Below are positions 31,627-41,572 of a DNA stretch of 64,000 nucleotides, one piece after another (position 1 is the first letter of the stretch; the number at the start of each line of letters is the position of its first letter). The notes under the pieces are model-generated. The model ran no database searches. It saw only the letters and a list, made by a program, of their open reading frames with translations, and was not told where the DNA came from. Made by a program: the position numbers and the translations under genes. Source of the stretch: Richelia intracellularis HH01 (GTDB taxonomy: Bacteria; Cyanobacteriota; Cyanobacteriia; Cyanobacteriales; Nostocaceae); contig NZ_CAIY01000052.1 in assembly GCF_000350105.1 (NCBI RefSeq), positions 1 through 64,000 of the forward strand, written 5' to 3'.

Positions 31627-33370
31627 AAGCTAGTAAACAAAACTACCACATCGAGCATTTGAGTAACTATTGTAGCGCGGGTCAGGGAATTATGAATGAG
31701 GAATAGATGTAGTAATCGAAAAAGATGTGCTTATTGTTTTCCATTACTACATGGGCATGTGAAAATTAATTCACTTTGACCATAAAACCGTAATATTTTC
31801 TGCATGTTTACTTACAAACAATTTTCTTTTATGATTGTTAGTAAAAGAATTTATGAATGCAATCATACTTAATTATTAAAAAATCCTTTACATATACATG
31901 AGTTTACTTAAAAATGAAATGAAGTCTATATAGACCTATGTATCCACAATACACACTAATTATTATTCATGATAGTTCACATCACTGAAAATGAGGAGGT
32001 AGGTTTTTATTATAGGAAAAATCAACTGGTTGCATGAATTAAAGCCATTTAACTATTGACAAACTATAGCCCCTATCCAATTTAAACCCTATGGGTTAAG
32101 GGGTTATCTTCTTAGTAGCTGCTATGTTAGCATATTCAAAATCAGTTTTCAGTTGAGTTTTAAGATCTCTATAATTTCCCTTAATTATCATAAGAGTATT
32201 CTCTTTTTTATAAGTAATACAGATAGAAATCAAGATTACAGGGGTACTTTTTGTTTTGCTGTTATAATAACCATTAATCATACAACTGATATAACATGAG
32301 TTTTCTCAACACAAATTCTAAAATCGATGAGATAGGAATCTGAAAATACCTTTAAAAAATTGTTATAGTCTACGTGAATGATGAAAAAGCTATAAAAATA
32401 CTTTGTTTGCAACATTATATGATAATTCGGGCGTCAAATAGTTAAGTTTTATGGAGAAAGGAGATTTACGAGAAAACTAATACAAATCATAAATTATATG
32501 GAAATTAATGCAGCAATTAGAAAATCCAGTGCAATTCGAATACTATCAAAGATATGATCGCATTTAAGGTTTCTGCAGTAAACAACATACCTATGTCACT
32601 AGTGACATTGCTATAACGGGATATGGAAATTACAGTGTGTGCTTTTCATTGGACAATTAAGTGCCTGAAATTACTGGCCCCATGAAAAAATAACTATTTT
32701 GAGAAAATGGTTAGATTGAGTTTTTCTTGGCAGTATTATATATCTTCGGATATAGCTCAAGGATAAAGTTAAATTCTATAAGTGACTTGTTTTTAGTCTA
32801 ACTTTGTGTTCCCCTAAATTTAGGTGCTTATGGTTTACCATGAGTATTAGCACCCATTTATTCCTAACCTTAACACTTCCCAATTAAATTATTATAAACC
32901 ACACCCTCCACCATGGGTTTTTACTTTCGAAGCGAATATTTTGGTTAATGGCAAGGATAAACCTATTGTGGCCTTTTTTGATGTAAATATAACAAACACT
33001 AACCTATGGAGAAGACCATAAGCCCCCAATTTATTATTTTCCTAAAAAGTAAAGCTAAGACATATTGAAAGCGCAAAAATTAGACTGATATAAAAGGAAT
33101 TAATCCCAATTAGAAATCTAATACAGGTTATCCTCAAGGATATACTATGTATATATCTAGGGCATGTGTATATAAATACAAGTATTATACATTATGTTGG
33201 TTAACCTCACTGACTAAAATCAGAGGTAAATGGTTAAGACACCAGCCCTCGTTAATCAAAACTGAAGTTGAATTTAACATAGAAAACCTCTATCCAGAAT
33301 TTTTCCCATATAGGCAAAATATAAAACTGAAAACTAGAAAACTTAAAATCTAAAATCACTTGGGGTATCA
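31627..33370. other. 1.7-kb spacer with a gene relic
   Basis: Contains one protein-like fragment (32851-33021, separate entry). Otherwise AT-rich and stop-dense. Confidence 0.4.
32851..33021 (+). pseudogene. Gene fragment, unknown family
   Basis: A stop-free run of 56 codons, lacking a start, reads HPFIPNLNTSQLNYYKPHPP, PWVFTFEANILVNGKDKPIV, AFFDVNITNTNLWRRP and a stop. The Pro/Trp/Phe-rich content and varied codons are unlike the surrounding spacer. In the same frame, a TAG at 32848 separates it from MVYHEY. It is probably the remnant of a lost gene; I do not recognise it. Confidence 0.4.
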
Positions 33371-34522
33371 ATGAAACGAGTTGGTGTAATCGGTGGTGGA
33401 CAACTGGCTTGGATGATGGGTAAAGCTGCAAAGAAGTTGGGTGTAGATTTAATAGTACAGACACCTAATCCTGCTGACCCTGCTGTAAAAACTGCTAGTA
33501 GTACTATCTTTGCCACTATTGATGATATAAATGCTACAAAAAGATTAGCAAAAGAATGTGATATTATTACTTTTGAAAATGAGTTTGTTGACTTGGAACA
33601 ATTATTTCTGCTGGAACAACAAGGGGTTTGTTTTCATCCCAACCTCATCATACTGAAACGCCTATTAGATAAGTATCATCAACTTTCTTATTTTCAATCA
33701 CAAAGTTTACCTACTCCTCAGTTCTTTCCCCTAGACGCAGAAATCAATTCCTCACAAATTAAATATATTGAAGAGAAGTTTGGTTTTCCATTAGTAATTA
33801 AGGCCCGTCGTCACGGATATGATGGACAAGGGACTTTTATTATTAATAGTATTGAAGAATTTAAGTTGAAGCTAGCCTCTCTCCAGTTTCAACCCAATGA
33901 GTTTTTAGTAGAAGAATTTGTCTATTTCACCAAGGAATTGGCAATTATAGCAGCTCGTGCTGTTAATGGTGATATTGTTACTTATCCAGTAGTAGAAACT
34001 CAACAGAAACAACAGGTTTGCCGGCAGGTATTAACGCCAGCAGAAATAGATGAATCGGTATTAAAAGAAATTAATCAAATCGCCATTAAACTATTAAAAA
34101 GTTTAGGATATGTTGGTATTTTAGCAATTGAATTATTTCTTACCCAAAGTAATAAAATTCTGATTAATGAAATAGCTCCCCGTACTCATAATTCCGGACA
34201 TTTTTCCTTGGATGCTTGTAAAACTTCCCAGTTTGAACAACATTTAAGAGCCATTTGTGGTTTACCTTTGGGTAGCACCAAATTAATTTGCTCATGTGCT
34301 GTTATGGTTAATCTTCTAGGTTATGAGCAATCCCAAAATCGATATCTTGAGAAACTTCGACAAATCGAACAACTTACTCAAACTCATCTTCATTGGTATG
34401 GAAAAAATCAATTTTACCCAGGCAGAAAAATGGCTCATGCAACAACTTTATTAAGTAGAACTGATCGTAGCAAGGCAATGGCAATCGCCAATCAAATAGA
34501 AGAAATTTGGTATATATCCTAA
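33371..34522 (+). CDS. purK: N5-carboxyaminoimidazole ribonucleotide synthase
   Basis: This 383-residue ATP-grasp enzyme converts AIR, ATP and bicarbonate to N5-CAIR in purine biosynthesis. The N-terminal dinucleotide-like loop VGVIGGGQLAWMM (4-16) and the ATP-grasp core (FPLVIKARRHGYDGQGTF and VEEFVYFTKELAII) are present. NEIAPRTHNSGHFS, the active-site metal and phosphate region, is near 268-281. Length is normal. GGGG 7 bases before the ATG may act as ribosome-binding site. The 6S RNA gene follows immediately, an arrangement I recall from other cyanobacteria. Confidence 0.96.
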   Translation: MKRVGVIGGGQLAWMMGKAAKKLGVDLIVQTPNPADPAVKTASSTIFATIDDINATKRLAKECDIITFENEFVDLEQLFLLEQQGVCFHPNLIILKRLLDKYHQLSYFQSQSLPTPQFFPLDAEINSSQIKYIEEKFGFPLVIKARRHGYDGQGTFIINSIEEFKLKLASLQFQPNEFLVEEFVYFTKELAIIAARAVNGDIVTYPVVETQQKQQVCRQVLTPAEIDESVLKEINQIAIKLLKSLGYVGILAIELFLTQSNKILINEIAPRTHNSGHFSLDACKTSQFEQHLRAICGLPLGSTKLICSCAVMVNLLGYEQSQNRYLEKLRQIEQLTQTHLHWYGKNQFYPGRKMAHATTLLSRTDRSKAMAIANQIEEIWYIS

Positions 34523-34540
34523 ATCCATTTAATATTGATG

Positions 34541-34569
34541 TACACAAGATCATTTTTAAGAGTTATAAT
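34541..34569 (+). promoter_or_regulatory. Promoter of the 6S RNA gene
   Basis: A perfect -10 hexamer TATAAT (34564-34569) is preceded, at exactly 17 bases, by TACACA (34541-34546), a four-of-six match to TTGACA. The predicted start is at about 34575-34577, matching the 5' side of the 6S closing stem. This promoter lies downstream of the purK stop. Confidence 0.65.
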
Positions 34570-34575
34570 AAGGGG

Positions 34576-34765
34576 GTTATACTGTGACGTTGGTGACTGC
34601 CATCAAGTTTTTTGATCTATGTCTTTAAGAATAAGGGAACCATACAGTAATATTTCGTGGCAGTAGACCGTGGCATTGTACCCGGAAACTTCAAACGAAA
34701 ATAATTGGTGCCCACCTGGTTTAACCAGGTCAGAAACTTAGGTAAAACGGCGTTGTGGTAAACTT
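34576..34765 (+). ncRNA. ssaA: 6S RNA
   Basis: 6S RNA binds sigma70-type RNA polymerase by mimicking an open promoter. The region just downstream of purK is much less AT-rich than the spacers. Its ends pair as a 12-bp closing stem, 34581-34592 with 34748-34759, with several G-U pairs. The 3' half contains a hairpin ACCTGGT-TTA-ACCAGGT (about 34714-34730) followed by CAGAAACTTAGGTAAAACGG. That order (3' hairpin, spacer, closing-stem GGCG) parallels E. coli 6S. Length of about 185-190 nt is standard. A consensus promoter starts it. The exact 3' end is uncertain by several bases. Confidence 0.85.
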
Positions 34766-35030
34766 GACAATTAATTATAGGGATCCCTAATTCGCAAATA
34801 AGGATCAATAGAAATGAGAAAATAACTGCCATATTTAATGCTGCCAAAGTTTATTATGGCCTCAAATAGTTCATGACCTGGATTGAACTTCAAAGATTCA
34901 GTGACACATTAAAATCACAGTAAATTACATTTTTAATTTAGAAAAACTATCTATCACATTTATTTTTAAAATTAGGTTGGATTTACAACAAGTGTTGATA
35001 TTCTGACACAAAATAATCCAACCCATGGTT

Positions 35031-35381
35031 CTAGGATTGTGAGGTCTGGCGCTTGCCAAAGAAAATATTTTCTACTGCGATCATTATCCTTAATAGATCC
35101 TCCTTAAATAATGGAGGCCATTCTACACCTGCTTTTTGACCGGCTGTAAATAACTGTTGTGTTTTAATACTTAAAGTGTATAGGGCACAAACTAATTCTT
35201 TATCAAGGGTAGGAGCATCTTGCAATTCTCCATATACGGATTTTAAAGCCAATAAAATAGATGTAATTTGACCTGGAATCGGGGGTTTACCCCTCTGCAT
35301 ATACATTAATAAGCCATCAGGATTTTTTTCTGTGGGTTTCGTTTGAGCAATAAGAAATTTGCGGGCTGTTTCGTAATTCAT
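35031..35381 (-). CDS. Conserved cyanobacterial protein, unknown function
   Basis: A 116-residue soluble, helical protein starting MNYETARKFLIAQTKPTEKN, with the patches RGKPPIPGQITSILLALKSVY and FTAGQKAGVEWPPLFKEDLL. I start at 35381, 18 codons inside the longer open frame, because the upstream residues look like translated spacer and the conserved-looking part begins here. Neither start has a strong ribosome-binding site. I believe homologs occur in many cyanobacteria (memory, not a search), sometimes labelled dethiobiotin synthetase without clear support. No ATP-binding motif is visible, so I give no function. Confidence 0.7.
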   Translation of the reverse strand: MNYETARKFLIAQTKPTEKNPDGLLMYMQRGKPPIPGQITSILLALKSVYGELQDAPTLDKELVCALYTLSIKTQQLFTAGQKAGVEWPPLFKEDLLRIMIAVENIFFGKRQTSQS

Positions 35382-35491
35382 AAAACTAGAGAATAGCTGA
35401 TAAGGAAAGAATGAAGTAGACTGATTACTAAGCAATTAACTACGTTTATTACCTAGTAACCAATCTAAAATCTACAATCTAATTTGGTTTC

Positions 35492-36259
35492 TTATTGTGG
35501 ACAATTAATTGAATATGGTAATTTATTGCAAATCACCGCAGATGTTTGTTTATCAACTGCAGATGTTTGTTTATTTTTAAAAAAATGTTTTATCACCTTA
35601 TTTCTTCCCCTGGTATTTATCTTGCGATTGGGCTTAACAACCTCAAACTCAAAAGAAGCGACGTGGTGACTGGCAATATACACTTCAATCAAATGCTTAC
35701 CTGGCGGATCTCCGAGAGTAACAGTCCAAGAGTTATTAACCACACCTTTTTTGACTTCAGCTATCTTCTCTGTGATTGCAGCAGTACCATCATGCGATAA
35801 GGAAAAATTATACCCATTTTGGTTTACCCAAGTTAATGGCAATCGTGGTAACTTAAATATCTCTTTCCATACCAAGGAACCTTCATAGTTTTTGATTTGT
35901 AATTGCCATCCGTAGACTAGTCCTTCTTGTAGGGGTACTTTCTTTGTGGGAATAAATTTGATTTTGCCATATTTATCCTGACGAAATACACCAAATTCAG
36001 CTTTAGTAACTTTAATTTCTTGTGGATTTACAGGAAATTTCGGTGTATCCTCTACTTTTGTTGTTTTTAATAGTTTTTTTGGAGATCTTAGGGGAATTTT
36101 GGGTGAATACTCTATTTTCGTAGGAGTAGGTAGTTCATATGGAATTTCTGGGAGCTCTTGACCCAGTGAATATGGATGTTCATGGGCAATTGCTGGTGAT
36201 ATTAAACTAAGACAACCTAATAAGGTATTGCAAAATAAAGTTTTCAACGGCATTGGCAT
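35492..36259 (-). CDS. Secreted hypothetical protein
   Basis: A 255-residue protein with a signal peptide (about 1-25, ending SPAIA before HEHPYSLG). A Pro/Lys-rich linker (about 40-80) with KIEYSPKIP and KVEDTPKFP near-repeats follows. The rest is a beta-rich domain (about 85-215) containing VYGWQLQIKNYEGSLVWKEI and DPPGKHLIEVYIASHHVASF, reminiscent of an immunoglobulin-like fold. The C-terminal tail carries a duplicated 7-residue unit (NKQTSAV-DKQTSAV, 229-242), encoded by a 21-bp tandem duplication. I do not recognise a named family. It lies 110 bases upstream of the preceding gene on the same strand. Confidence 0.75.
   Translation of the reverse strand: MPMPLKTLFCNTLLGCLSLISPAIAHEHPYSLGQELPEIPYELPTPTKIEYSPKIPLRSPKKLLKTTKVEDTPKFPVNPQEIKVTKAEFGVFRQDKYGKIKFIPTKKVPLQEGLVYGWQLQIKNYEGSLVWKEIFKLPRLPLTWVNQNGYNFSLSHDGTAAITEKIAEVKKGVVNNSWTVTLGDPPGKHLIEVYIASHHVASFEFEVVKPNRKINTRGRNKVIKHFFKNKQTSAVDKQTSAVICNKLPYSINCPQ
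35538..35574. repeat. 21-bp-period tandem duplication in coding tail
   Basis: The 16-base unit GCAGATGTTTGTTTAT occurs at 35538-35553 and again at 35559-35574, in frame within the secreted protein's C-terminal tail. Confidence 0.85.
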
Positions 36260-37388
36260 TTTTTTCTGCTCATTAATTCAGGGATACTAATTGCTCTACT
36301 CAGGAAATATTTTTTCAGATATAATCAAAAGACTTTAACTACTATGAATCAATTTTCCCTTTTCCCTTGAAGCTAGACAAATGACTGCAATGGGAATATG
36401 TAATTTGTATCCTGGGTTTTTATGTGATTCTTTCATACTGATTGTGTGATTATGATCCTAAATTTCTGGTGTTATTTACATATAAGGACCAAGTCTAAAA
36501 TTCAAGAAGTTCTAGCAAGTTTGATTCTGTTAGTGGGTTATTGAAGTCTAAAACTGGCGATTGCTAATCTCTCTTTTTGCCTTTCACCTGTGAATGTTAC
36601 TACAATGAGAGGGTGATCATGAACTAGTTTGATTAATAACCTCAAAAAATTTATACAATCTTTCTTCAGTAAAGTGGCAATATTTTAAAACTTGGCAATA
36701 TCTTAAAACAAATTCATTTAACGAGAATTACAACTGGCTTGTATTTACGTGAATTCCAGGTCTAGTATTCCTTCCAGTTCAGTTATTATCAAATTGTGTT
36801 TGGATGGTATTGGAAATATAACTATTTCTGAAATTATTCTATTAAGGCAAGAACGATTTAACCTAATTTACTCTAGCTTCACTACCATAAGGAAAAGATA
36901 TACAATTTGACTTATAGTCCAAATTCTTATGCCTATCTACAATACTAATCAACAGTATGAAAATATTGTAATAGATATTTAAAACTTATAAATCTTCTAA
37001 TAATCTGATAACTTGTATCTCAATATTTTGATTGTTTTGGTTGGGTATTTTAACCCATTTATTGAAGTATCAATATATATTTGAAGTAGTAATATACAAA
37101 CAAATTTAATTTCCGTTAAGCTTTAAGTTAATAACTATTATAATTACTAATGTTGCTGGAAATAATATACTTATAGATTGATTTTTCTGGATTTGAACTT
37201 GCCATGAAGGCAGTTTTTAGACTCATCAGATAAAGCTAAATCTCTGTTAACAAAGATACACAATCATTATTTTATCCCTGATACTAACCAAAGTATGTGA
37301 TTTTCACTTATATCAGCTTGGTTCAGTTTGATCAATTATTTGAGATAACTAATATCATTAGGTGGCTGCTGTCTACGTATTTCTTTAC

Positions 37389-37436
37389 TTATAGCTAGCC
37401 AATAGTTTTATGACTTTAACTATTGGCTAGCTATAA
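37389..37436. repeat. 19-bp inverted repeat
   Basis: Arms 37389-37407 and 37418-37436 are perfectly complementary, with a 10-nt loop. No gene end is within 0.5 kb. Confidence 0.8.
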
Positions 37437-37446
37437 TATTAAAAAT

Positions 37447-37485
37447 GCTACTATTTTATGAGAAAAGTTTTCATAAAATAGTAGC
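37447..37485. repeat. 15-bp inverted repeat
   Basis: Arms 37447-37461 and 37471-37485 are perfectly complementary, around a 9-nt loop, and are followed by TATTTTTAAT. It starts 10 bases after the neighbouring 19-bp hairpin but differs in sequence. Confidence 0.75.
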
Positions 37486-38002
37486 TATTTTTAATAGCTG
37501 CGATACTTATCATATTGTAGTTTATACTAATTTAGTATTATATTTTTATTGGATTATAAAAAACTCAACCAAGTTTTTCTTTCTTGATATACAAGTGGAT
37601 TAATTCAAGTAACCCTAATTTTTGGTTTTCATATATTTCTTATTCATCTTACTCTTTTCTGTTTTTATTGGTTCCTTCTTTTGTGTTTATTCCTATTGAT
37701 GTCTATTTCTACCTTTTTAGTTGTATTTCCTAATAGTATTTTTGATAATTTTTAATATATATATGCTTACATATCTGAAATTTATATGTTTATTGTGGTA
37801 ATTATATTAACTTGCTTATTAGTTGCTCTATTATCTAGAAAATCTAAATTTTTACAGATGTAATCTTAAGAAAGAAAGTACTAGTGTTATCTAAACCCCC
37901 ATTTTGGATTTTATACTTTAAATTATTGGGGACTAAAAAAGTACTATCACTATTCCTCATTTCCTTACCCTTAAGACTTTCTACTGCTTTCCCATTTACC
38001 CT

Positions 38003-38638
38003 ATGAGACTACCAGATAATCGTAAATATGCTCCTGCTGTCCAACGTAATCGTGAACCCATCCTGGAAATATTGGAACAAGTTCTCCCATCCCAGGGTAC
38101 TATTCTAGAAATATCTAGCGGTACAGGAGAGCATGCCGTTTTCTTTGCTCCACGTTTGAGACCTAGGATTTGGCAAACATCAGAACCAGATGTAAGTTCA
38201 CGGGAAAGTGTGGTGGCCTGGATTAAAAATTCTCCCACAGACAATCTTTATTTCCCCTTAGATATTGATGTTAGTTCCACGGAGTGGGCAGTAAAATCAG
38301 ATAGATTTCTCAAACTAGTTCCTCCAATTAATGCGATCGTTAATATTAATATGATACATATTGCTCCATGGATTGCTTGTTTGGGACTTATAGGAGGTGC
38401 TAATCTTATTCTTCCTACTGGCGGTATTCTTTATTTGTACGGACCTTACAAACAAGGACAAAAACACACAACATCAAGTAATGAGGCTTTTGACATATCA
38501 TTGCGTGCTCAAAATCCTGAGTGGGGAGTACGTAATTTAGAAGATGTAATTGCTGTGGCAAGTAAGGAAAACTTCAACTTGCTCGGTATTTATAATATGC
38601 CAGCAAATAATTTGTCTTTAGTCTTTCAACACCAGTGA
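38003..38638 (+). CDS. DUF938 SAM-dependent methyltransferase-like protein
   Basis: A 211-residue protein of the DUF938 family, with the N-terminal signature MRLPDNRKYAPAVQRNREPI. A SAM-binding-like motif ILEISSGTGEHAVFFAPRL (34-52) follows, and then INMIHIAPW (115-123) and GGILYLYGPYKQ. The family has a class I methyltransferase fold but no established substrate. Length is normal and the frame intact. A broken acyltransferase lies downstream on the same strand. Confidence 0.88.
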   Translation: MRLPDNRKYAPAVQRNREPILEILEQVLPSQGTILEISSGTGEHAVFFAPRLRPRIWQTSEPDVSSRESVVAWIKNSPTDNLYFPLDIDVSSTEWAVKSDRFLKLVPPINAIVNINMIHIAPWIACLGLIGGANLILPTGGILYLYGPYKQGQKHTTSSNEAFDISLRAQNPEWGVRNLEDVIAVASKENFNLLGIYNMPANNLSLVFQHQ

Positions 38639-38844
38639 ACTCAAATTTCTTATACCTTCTTTGCAAATATAAGGCGGGTAATACCCACGTTGAAAAATTA
38701 TTTTTATAGGAATAATAATCTAAAATCTAAAAATAGTTCTACTTTCGTAATCGCGGCATAGTTACTCCCCCAGAGTACCGTGCACAGACGCAATTATCAT
38801 TCATACCCCAAAATATCTAACCTTTGCACTAAAGATTAGCTATT

Positions 38845-40097
38845 TTGGTATTGCCGATTGTGCTCCGCATCTGCTTGAGAACTTGGTTACCTACAAGAAT
38901 AGCAAAAGTTGAAGTAACTAATAAAAAAATATTGGTAACACTTTACGAGCAATTTCCGCAAGGAAAAATTCGCCTTATATTTGCCTTTCGCTATTCAGAG
39001 GTAGACGATCCCTTAAGTATTCTGTATCTGTTTACTCGCAGTTTACCGAAAGCTGACCATAAACTTGGTATTTTCTTAAAATATCTATTCTATACACATT
39101 TTATTTACGATCAGGGTATGACCATCTAGGCTGGTAAATGGTTAGGTTGGCTTTTCTCATGGTTAGGGAGTATTCCAATTCATAGAGGTAGGCTATACCG
39201 CAAAGCTATTCGCGAGTCGTTAGTCTTTTAGAACCAGTTACTGCTCAATTGAGTGTATGGTATTTGGAGAATTTACAAAAGCATAACTGTAGTGAGGAAG
39301 TCCTGATAATTCCTGTAGAAATTCAGTATCACTATGCAACTCCTCCATGTTTAAAACTAGACTTGTTATTAAGTCAAATGGAAGTAGATTATGGTTTGCC
39401 AATACAGAAAATTGGCAAATATCCTAGTGAGAAGCACAACAATATTTTTTACCAACGTTTACCGAGGTTGGGTAAATATTTAATTTCCCACATGGAAGGT
39501 TTGTACCATAACCACTACAATTGCCATTTTCCTGATGCGTAACCAGGAGAGAATAGGGCAGAAGTATTAGTATATCGTTTGTAATACTTGCTTAATGAAG
39601 TCTTAAAGGTGTGTGAACAATATTTCAACACCCAACCCCAAGAAAATATTATTGATCGCTGTCTTTGTATAGAAAAGGTTGGATGGAGTCATATTTATTG
39701 CTAAGATACTACTGTAATTCAATCACCACTAAACCAAGATAATTGCTGATTGGATTGCCCATGAGTATGCAATTAGAATATGGCATATGCGCTTAGTAGA
39801 GAGCTTGGTAGCAGTGAATTCTAATTCTATTCAACAAAAACCCTCTATTAAAAGATTTGCGGATATCAGTTTGATCATATTTGATATAATTGCACGGATA
39901 AAAGCTCTGTGTTGCCCACCTTTGGGTTAGCGAAACTCCCAGGTAATTATATATAGGCAAACTAATTTCTGTTAACAAATTCTGGTTAAATTATCAGCAC
40001 AACTCTGGGGGTAATCATCACTGGGCTACTAAAGAAGCAGTAAGTGATATAACAGCCAAGTTGAAAATAGCATTGGAAGAGATGATTGTATCATCAT
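38845..40097 (+). pseudogene. Broken 1-acyl-glycerol-3-phosphate acyltransferase-like gene
   Basis: Successive plus-strand fragments line up with a cyanobacterial glycerophospholipid acyltransferase. In order they are LYEQFPQGKIRLIFAFRYSE, DDPLSILYLFTRSLPK, then HFIYDQGMTI, a TAG, and AGKWLGWLFSWLGSIPIHRG. After stops and shifts come VEIQYHYATPPCLK, YQRLPRLGKYLISHMEGLYH, then WHMRLVES, KRFADISLIIFDIIARIKG and finally EAVSDITAKLKIALEEMI. At least five stops or frameshifts, and loss of the residues that should follow the conserved Arg-Gly segment, make it nonfunctional. The original start probably lay a little upstream of 38845. Confidence 0.85.
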
Positions 40098-40567
40098 AAT
40101 GATAATAGAGAGTTAAAAGTTATAAATATTTGGTTTGATAGAATCCCAACGATTTCCACTCATACATTTTTAACTGCTTGTATACTAAACCATAAAATAG
40201 TTCGAATATACTGAAAAATGTATGAGTGGAAATTCTTATACTGAACTGCTTAATATATTGTAACTATGCCTGAATAATAGATTTTATAAGAAAAGAATTC
40301 TAAGGGATAATTATCTCTTAGAAAATCGTCTTAGTTCATTGCTACGAGGTGAACGTACAACCAAAAAACTTTTTTGAAAAGTCTTGGTTTAAAAATTAAC
40401 CCTAGGAGCAAAAATCATAAGGTGAAATAATGCAGCAGAAAATACTAATTATCCATGAGTTCTAGTTTTCAATGAAACTTTCACACAATAATGCACCACC
40501 ACAACACATTTTTGTTCTTTACTTCTGGACCTTTCTTTTATTGAGAGTGATCTAGCCAGGACTAAGA
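40098..40567. other. Spacer between the acyltransferase relic and sdhB
   Basis: Contains the long hairpin at 40152-40233. Otherwise no gene is seen. Confidence 0.4.
40152..40233. repeat. 20-bp inverted repeat with 42-nt loop
   Basis: Arms 40152-40171 and 40214-40233 are perfectly complementary over 20 bp. It lies 55 bases past the end of the acyltransferase relic and 335 bases past the sdhB stop, between convergent genes, so it may be an old terminator. Confidence 0.75.
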
Positions 40568-41572
40568 TTAGTCTTGGTCTTTTTGCTCTTGCGCTGCATT
40601 CATCAATGCACGCACCTGTTCAACACCCTCAGATGGTTCAAAAGAAAATGGAAATTTCCCTTTAGCAATCATTCTTAGTCCTAGGGGAGCTATACTTAGC
40701 AAACCCCGGATATCCCGAAAATAATTGCTTGTAAGCTGCAAACCAAATTGTCGTTCATCAATCCATCCCCCTGTCTTAACTAGCTCTGTCAATACTCTAC
40801 GGTGACGAATAGGACGACTCTCGTTTTTGGTTTTTGCTGCAAGAATCTCCCGCTTGATTTTTGTAATTTGATCCATAGGAGCAACTCCCATGGGGCAAAT
40901 AGAATTGCAATAATGACAACGTGTACAACCCCAAATTCCTTTAGTACCGGTATTGTATTCCTCTAAACGCTTTTGATGCTCGTCGTCACGGGGGTCAGCG
41001 AAGTTACGGTAACCCTTTGCTAAAGCATGGGGACCAGCAAAATCCGGATTTACTTCTACAGCATTGCATTCTGAATAGCAAGCACCACACATAATACAAT
41101 TAGACACCTGGTCTAACTTTGATCTTTCTTGTGGTGTCTGTAAAAATTCGCGGTCGGGTAAATTCTCACTAGTAGTATTTACATAAGGGACTATTTTCTC
41201 TAGATTGTCCCAGAAACTTCTCATATCTACTACTAAATCCTTGATCACAGGCAAGTTTCCCAACGGGGCTATAGTTATCTCAGGGATTTTATCCTCTACA
41301 TTTTTTGTGCTAAAGTTATGGCCTAGTTTGGCAAGTTCACTACCAACATTCTCTTTACATGCTAAGGTTGAGCGCCCATTAATTTTCATTGCACAACTAC
41401 CACAAATAGTATTACGGCAGTTTTTACGAAATGCTAAGGTCCCATCTATATTCCATTTAATGTGATTTAGACAATCCAGGATAGTGCTACTCGGTTGTGT
41501 ATCTAGTAGATACTCCTTCGAATTTGGTGCCGAGTTTTGTTGCTGCCGAAGAACCTTGAAAATAATCTGCAT
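40568..41572 (-). CDS. sdhB: Succinate dehydrogenase iron-sulfur subunit
   Basis: This 334-residue iron-sulfur subunit passes electrons from succinate oxidation to the quinone pool in the respiratory/thylakoid membrane. The [2Fe-2S] ligands are C52, C57, C60 and C72 (CRNTICGSCAMKI, then LAC). The [4Fe-4S] and [3Fe-4S] regions are C159, C162, C165, C169 (CIMCGACYSEC) and C216, C219, C222, C226 (CTRCHYCNSICP). Length is normal for cyanobacterial SdhB. The flavoprotein subunit is not adjacent, which is usual in cyanobacteria. Confidence 0.94.
   Translation of the reverse strand: MQIIFKVLRQQQNSAPNSKEYLLDTQPSSTILDCLNHIKWNIDGTLAFRKNCRNTICGSCAMKINGRSTLACKENVGSELAKLGHNFSTKNVEDKIPEITIAPLGNLPVIKDLVVDMRSFWDNLEKIVPYVNTTSENLPDREFLQTPQERSKLDQVSNCIMCGACYSECNAVEVNPDFAGPHALAKGYRNFADPRDDEHQKRLEEYNTGTKGIWGCTRCHYCNSICPMGVAPMDQITKIKREILAAKTKNESRPIRHRRVLTELVKTGGWIDERQFGLQLTSNYFRDIRGLLSIAPLGLRMIAKGKFPFSFEPSEGVEQVRALMNAAQEQKDQD

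Larger units (their letters stand above)
36260..38002. other. 1.7-kb spacer with two adjacent hairpins
   Basis: No intact gene. Minus-strand snippets around 36620-36520 (LIVVTFTGERQKERLAIASF in one frame, VLDFNNPLTESNLLELLEF in another) hint at a frameshifted relic. Two strong hairpins sit at 37389-37485. Confidence 0.4.

Noticed and set aside
34617-34847. Minus-strand open frame of 76 codons
   Set aside because: It lies antisense across the 6S RNA gene, has no ribosome-binding site, and its openness is explained by the RNA's composition.
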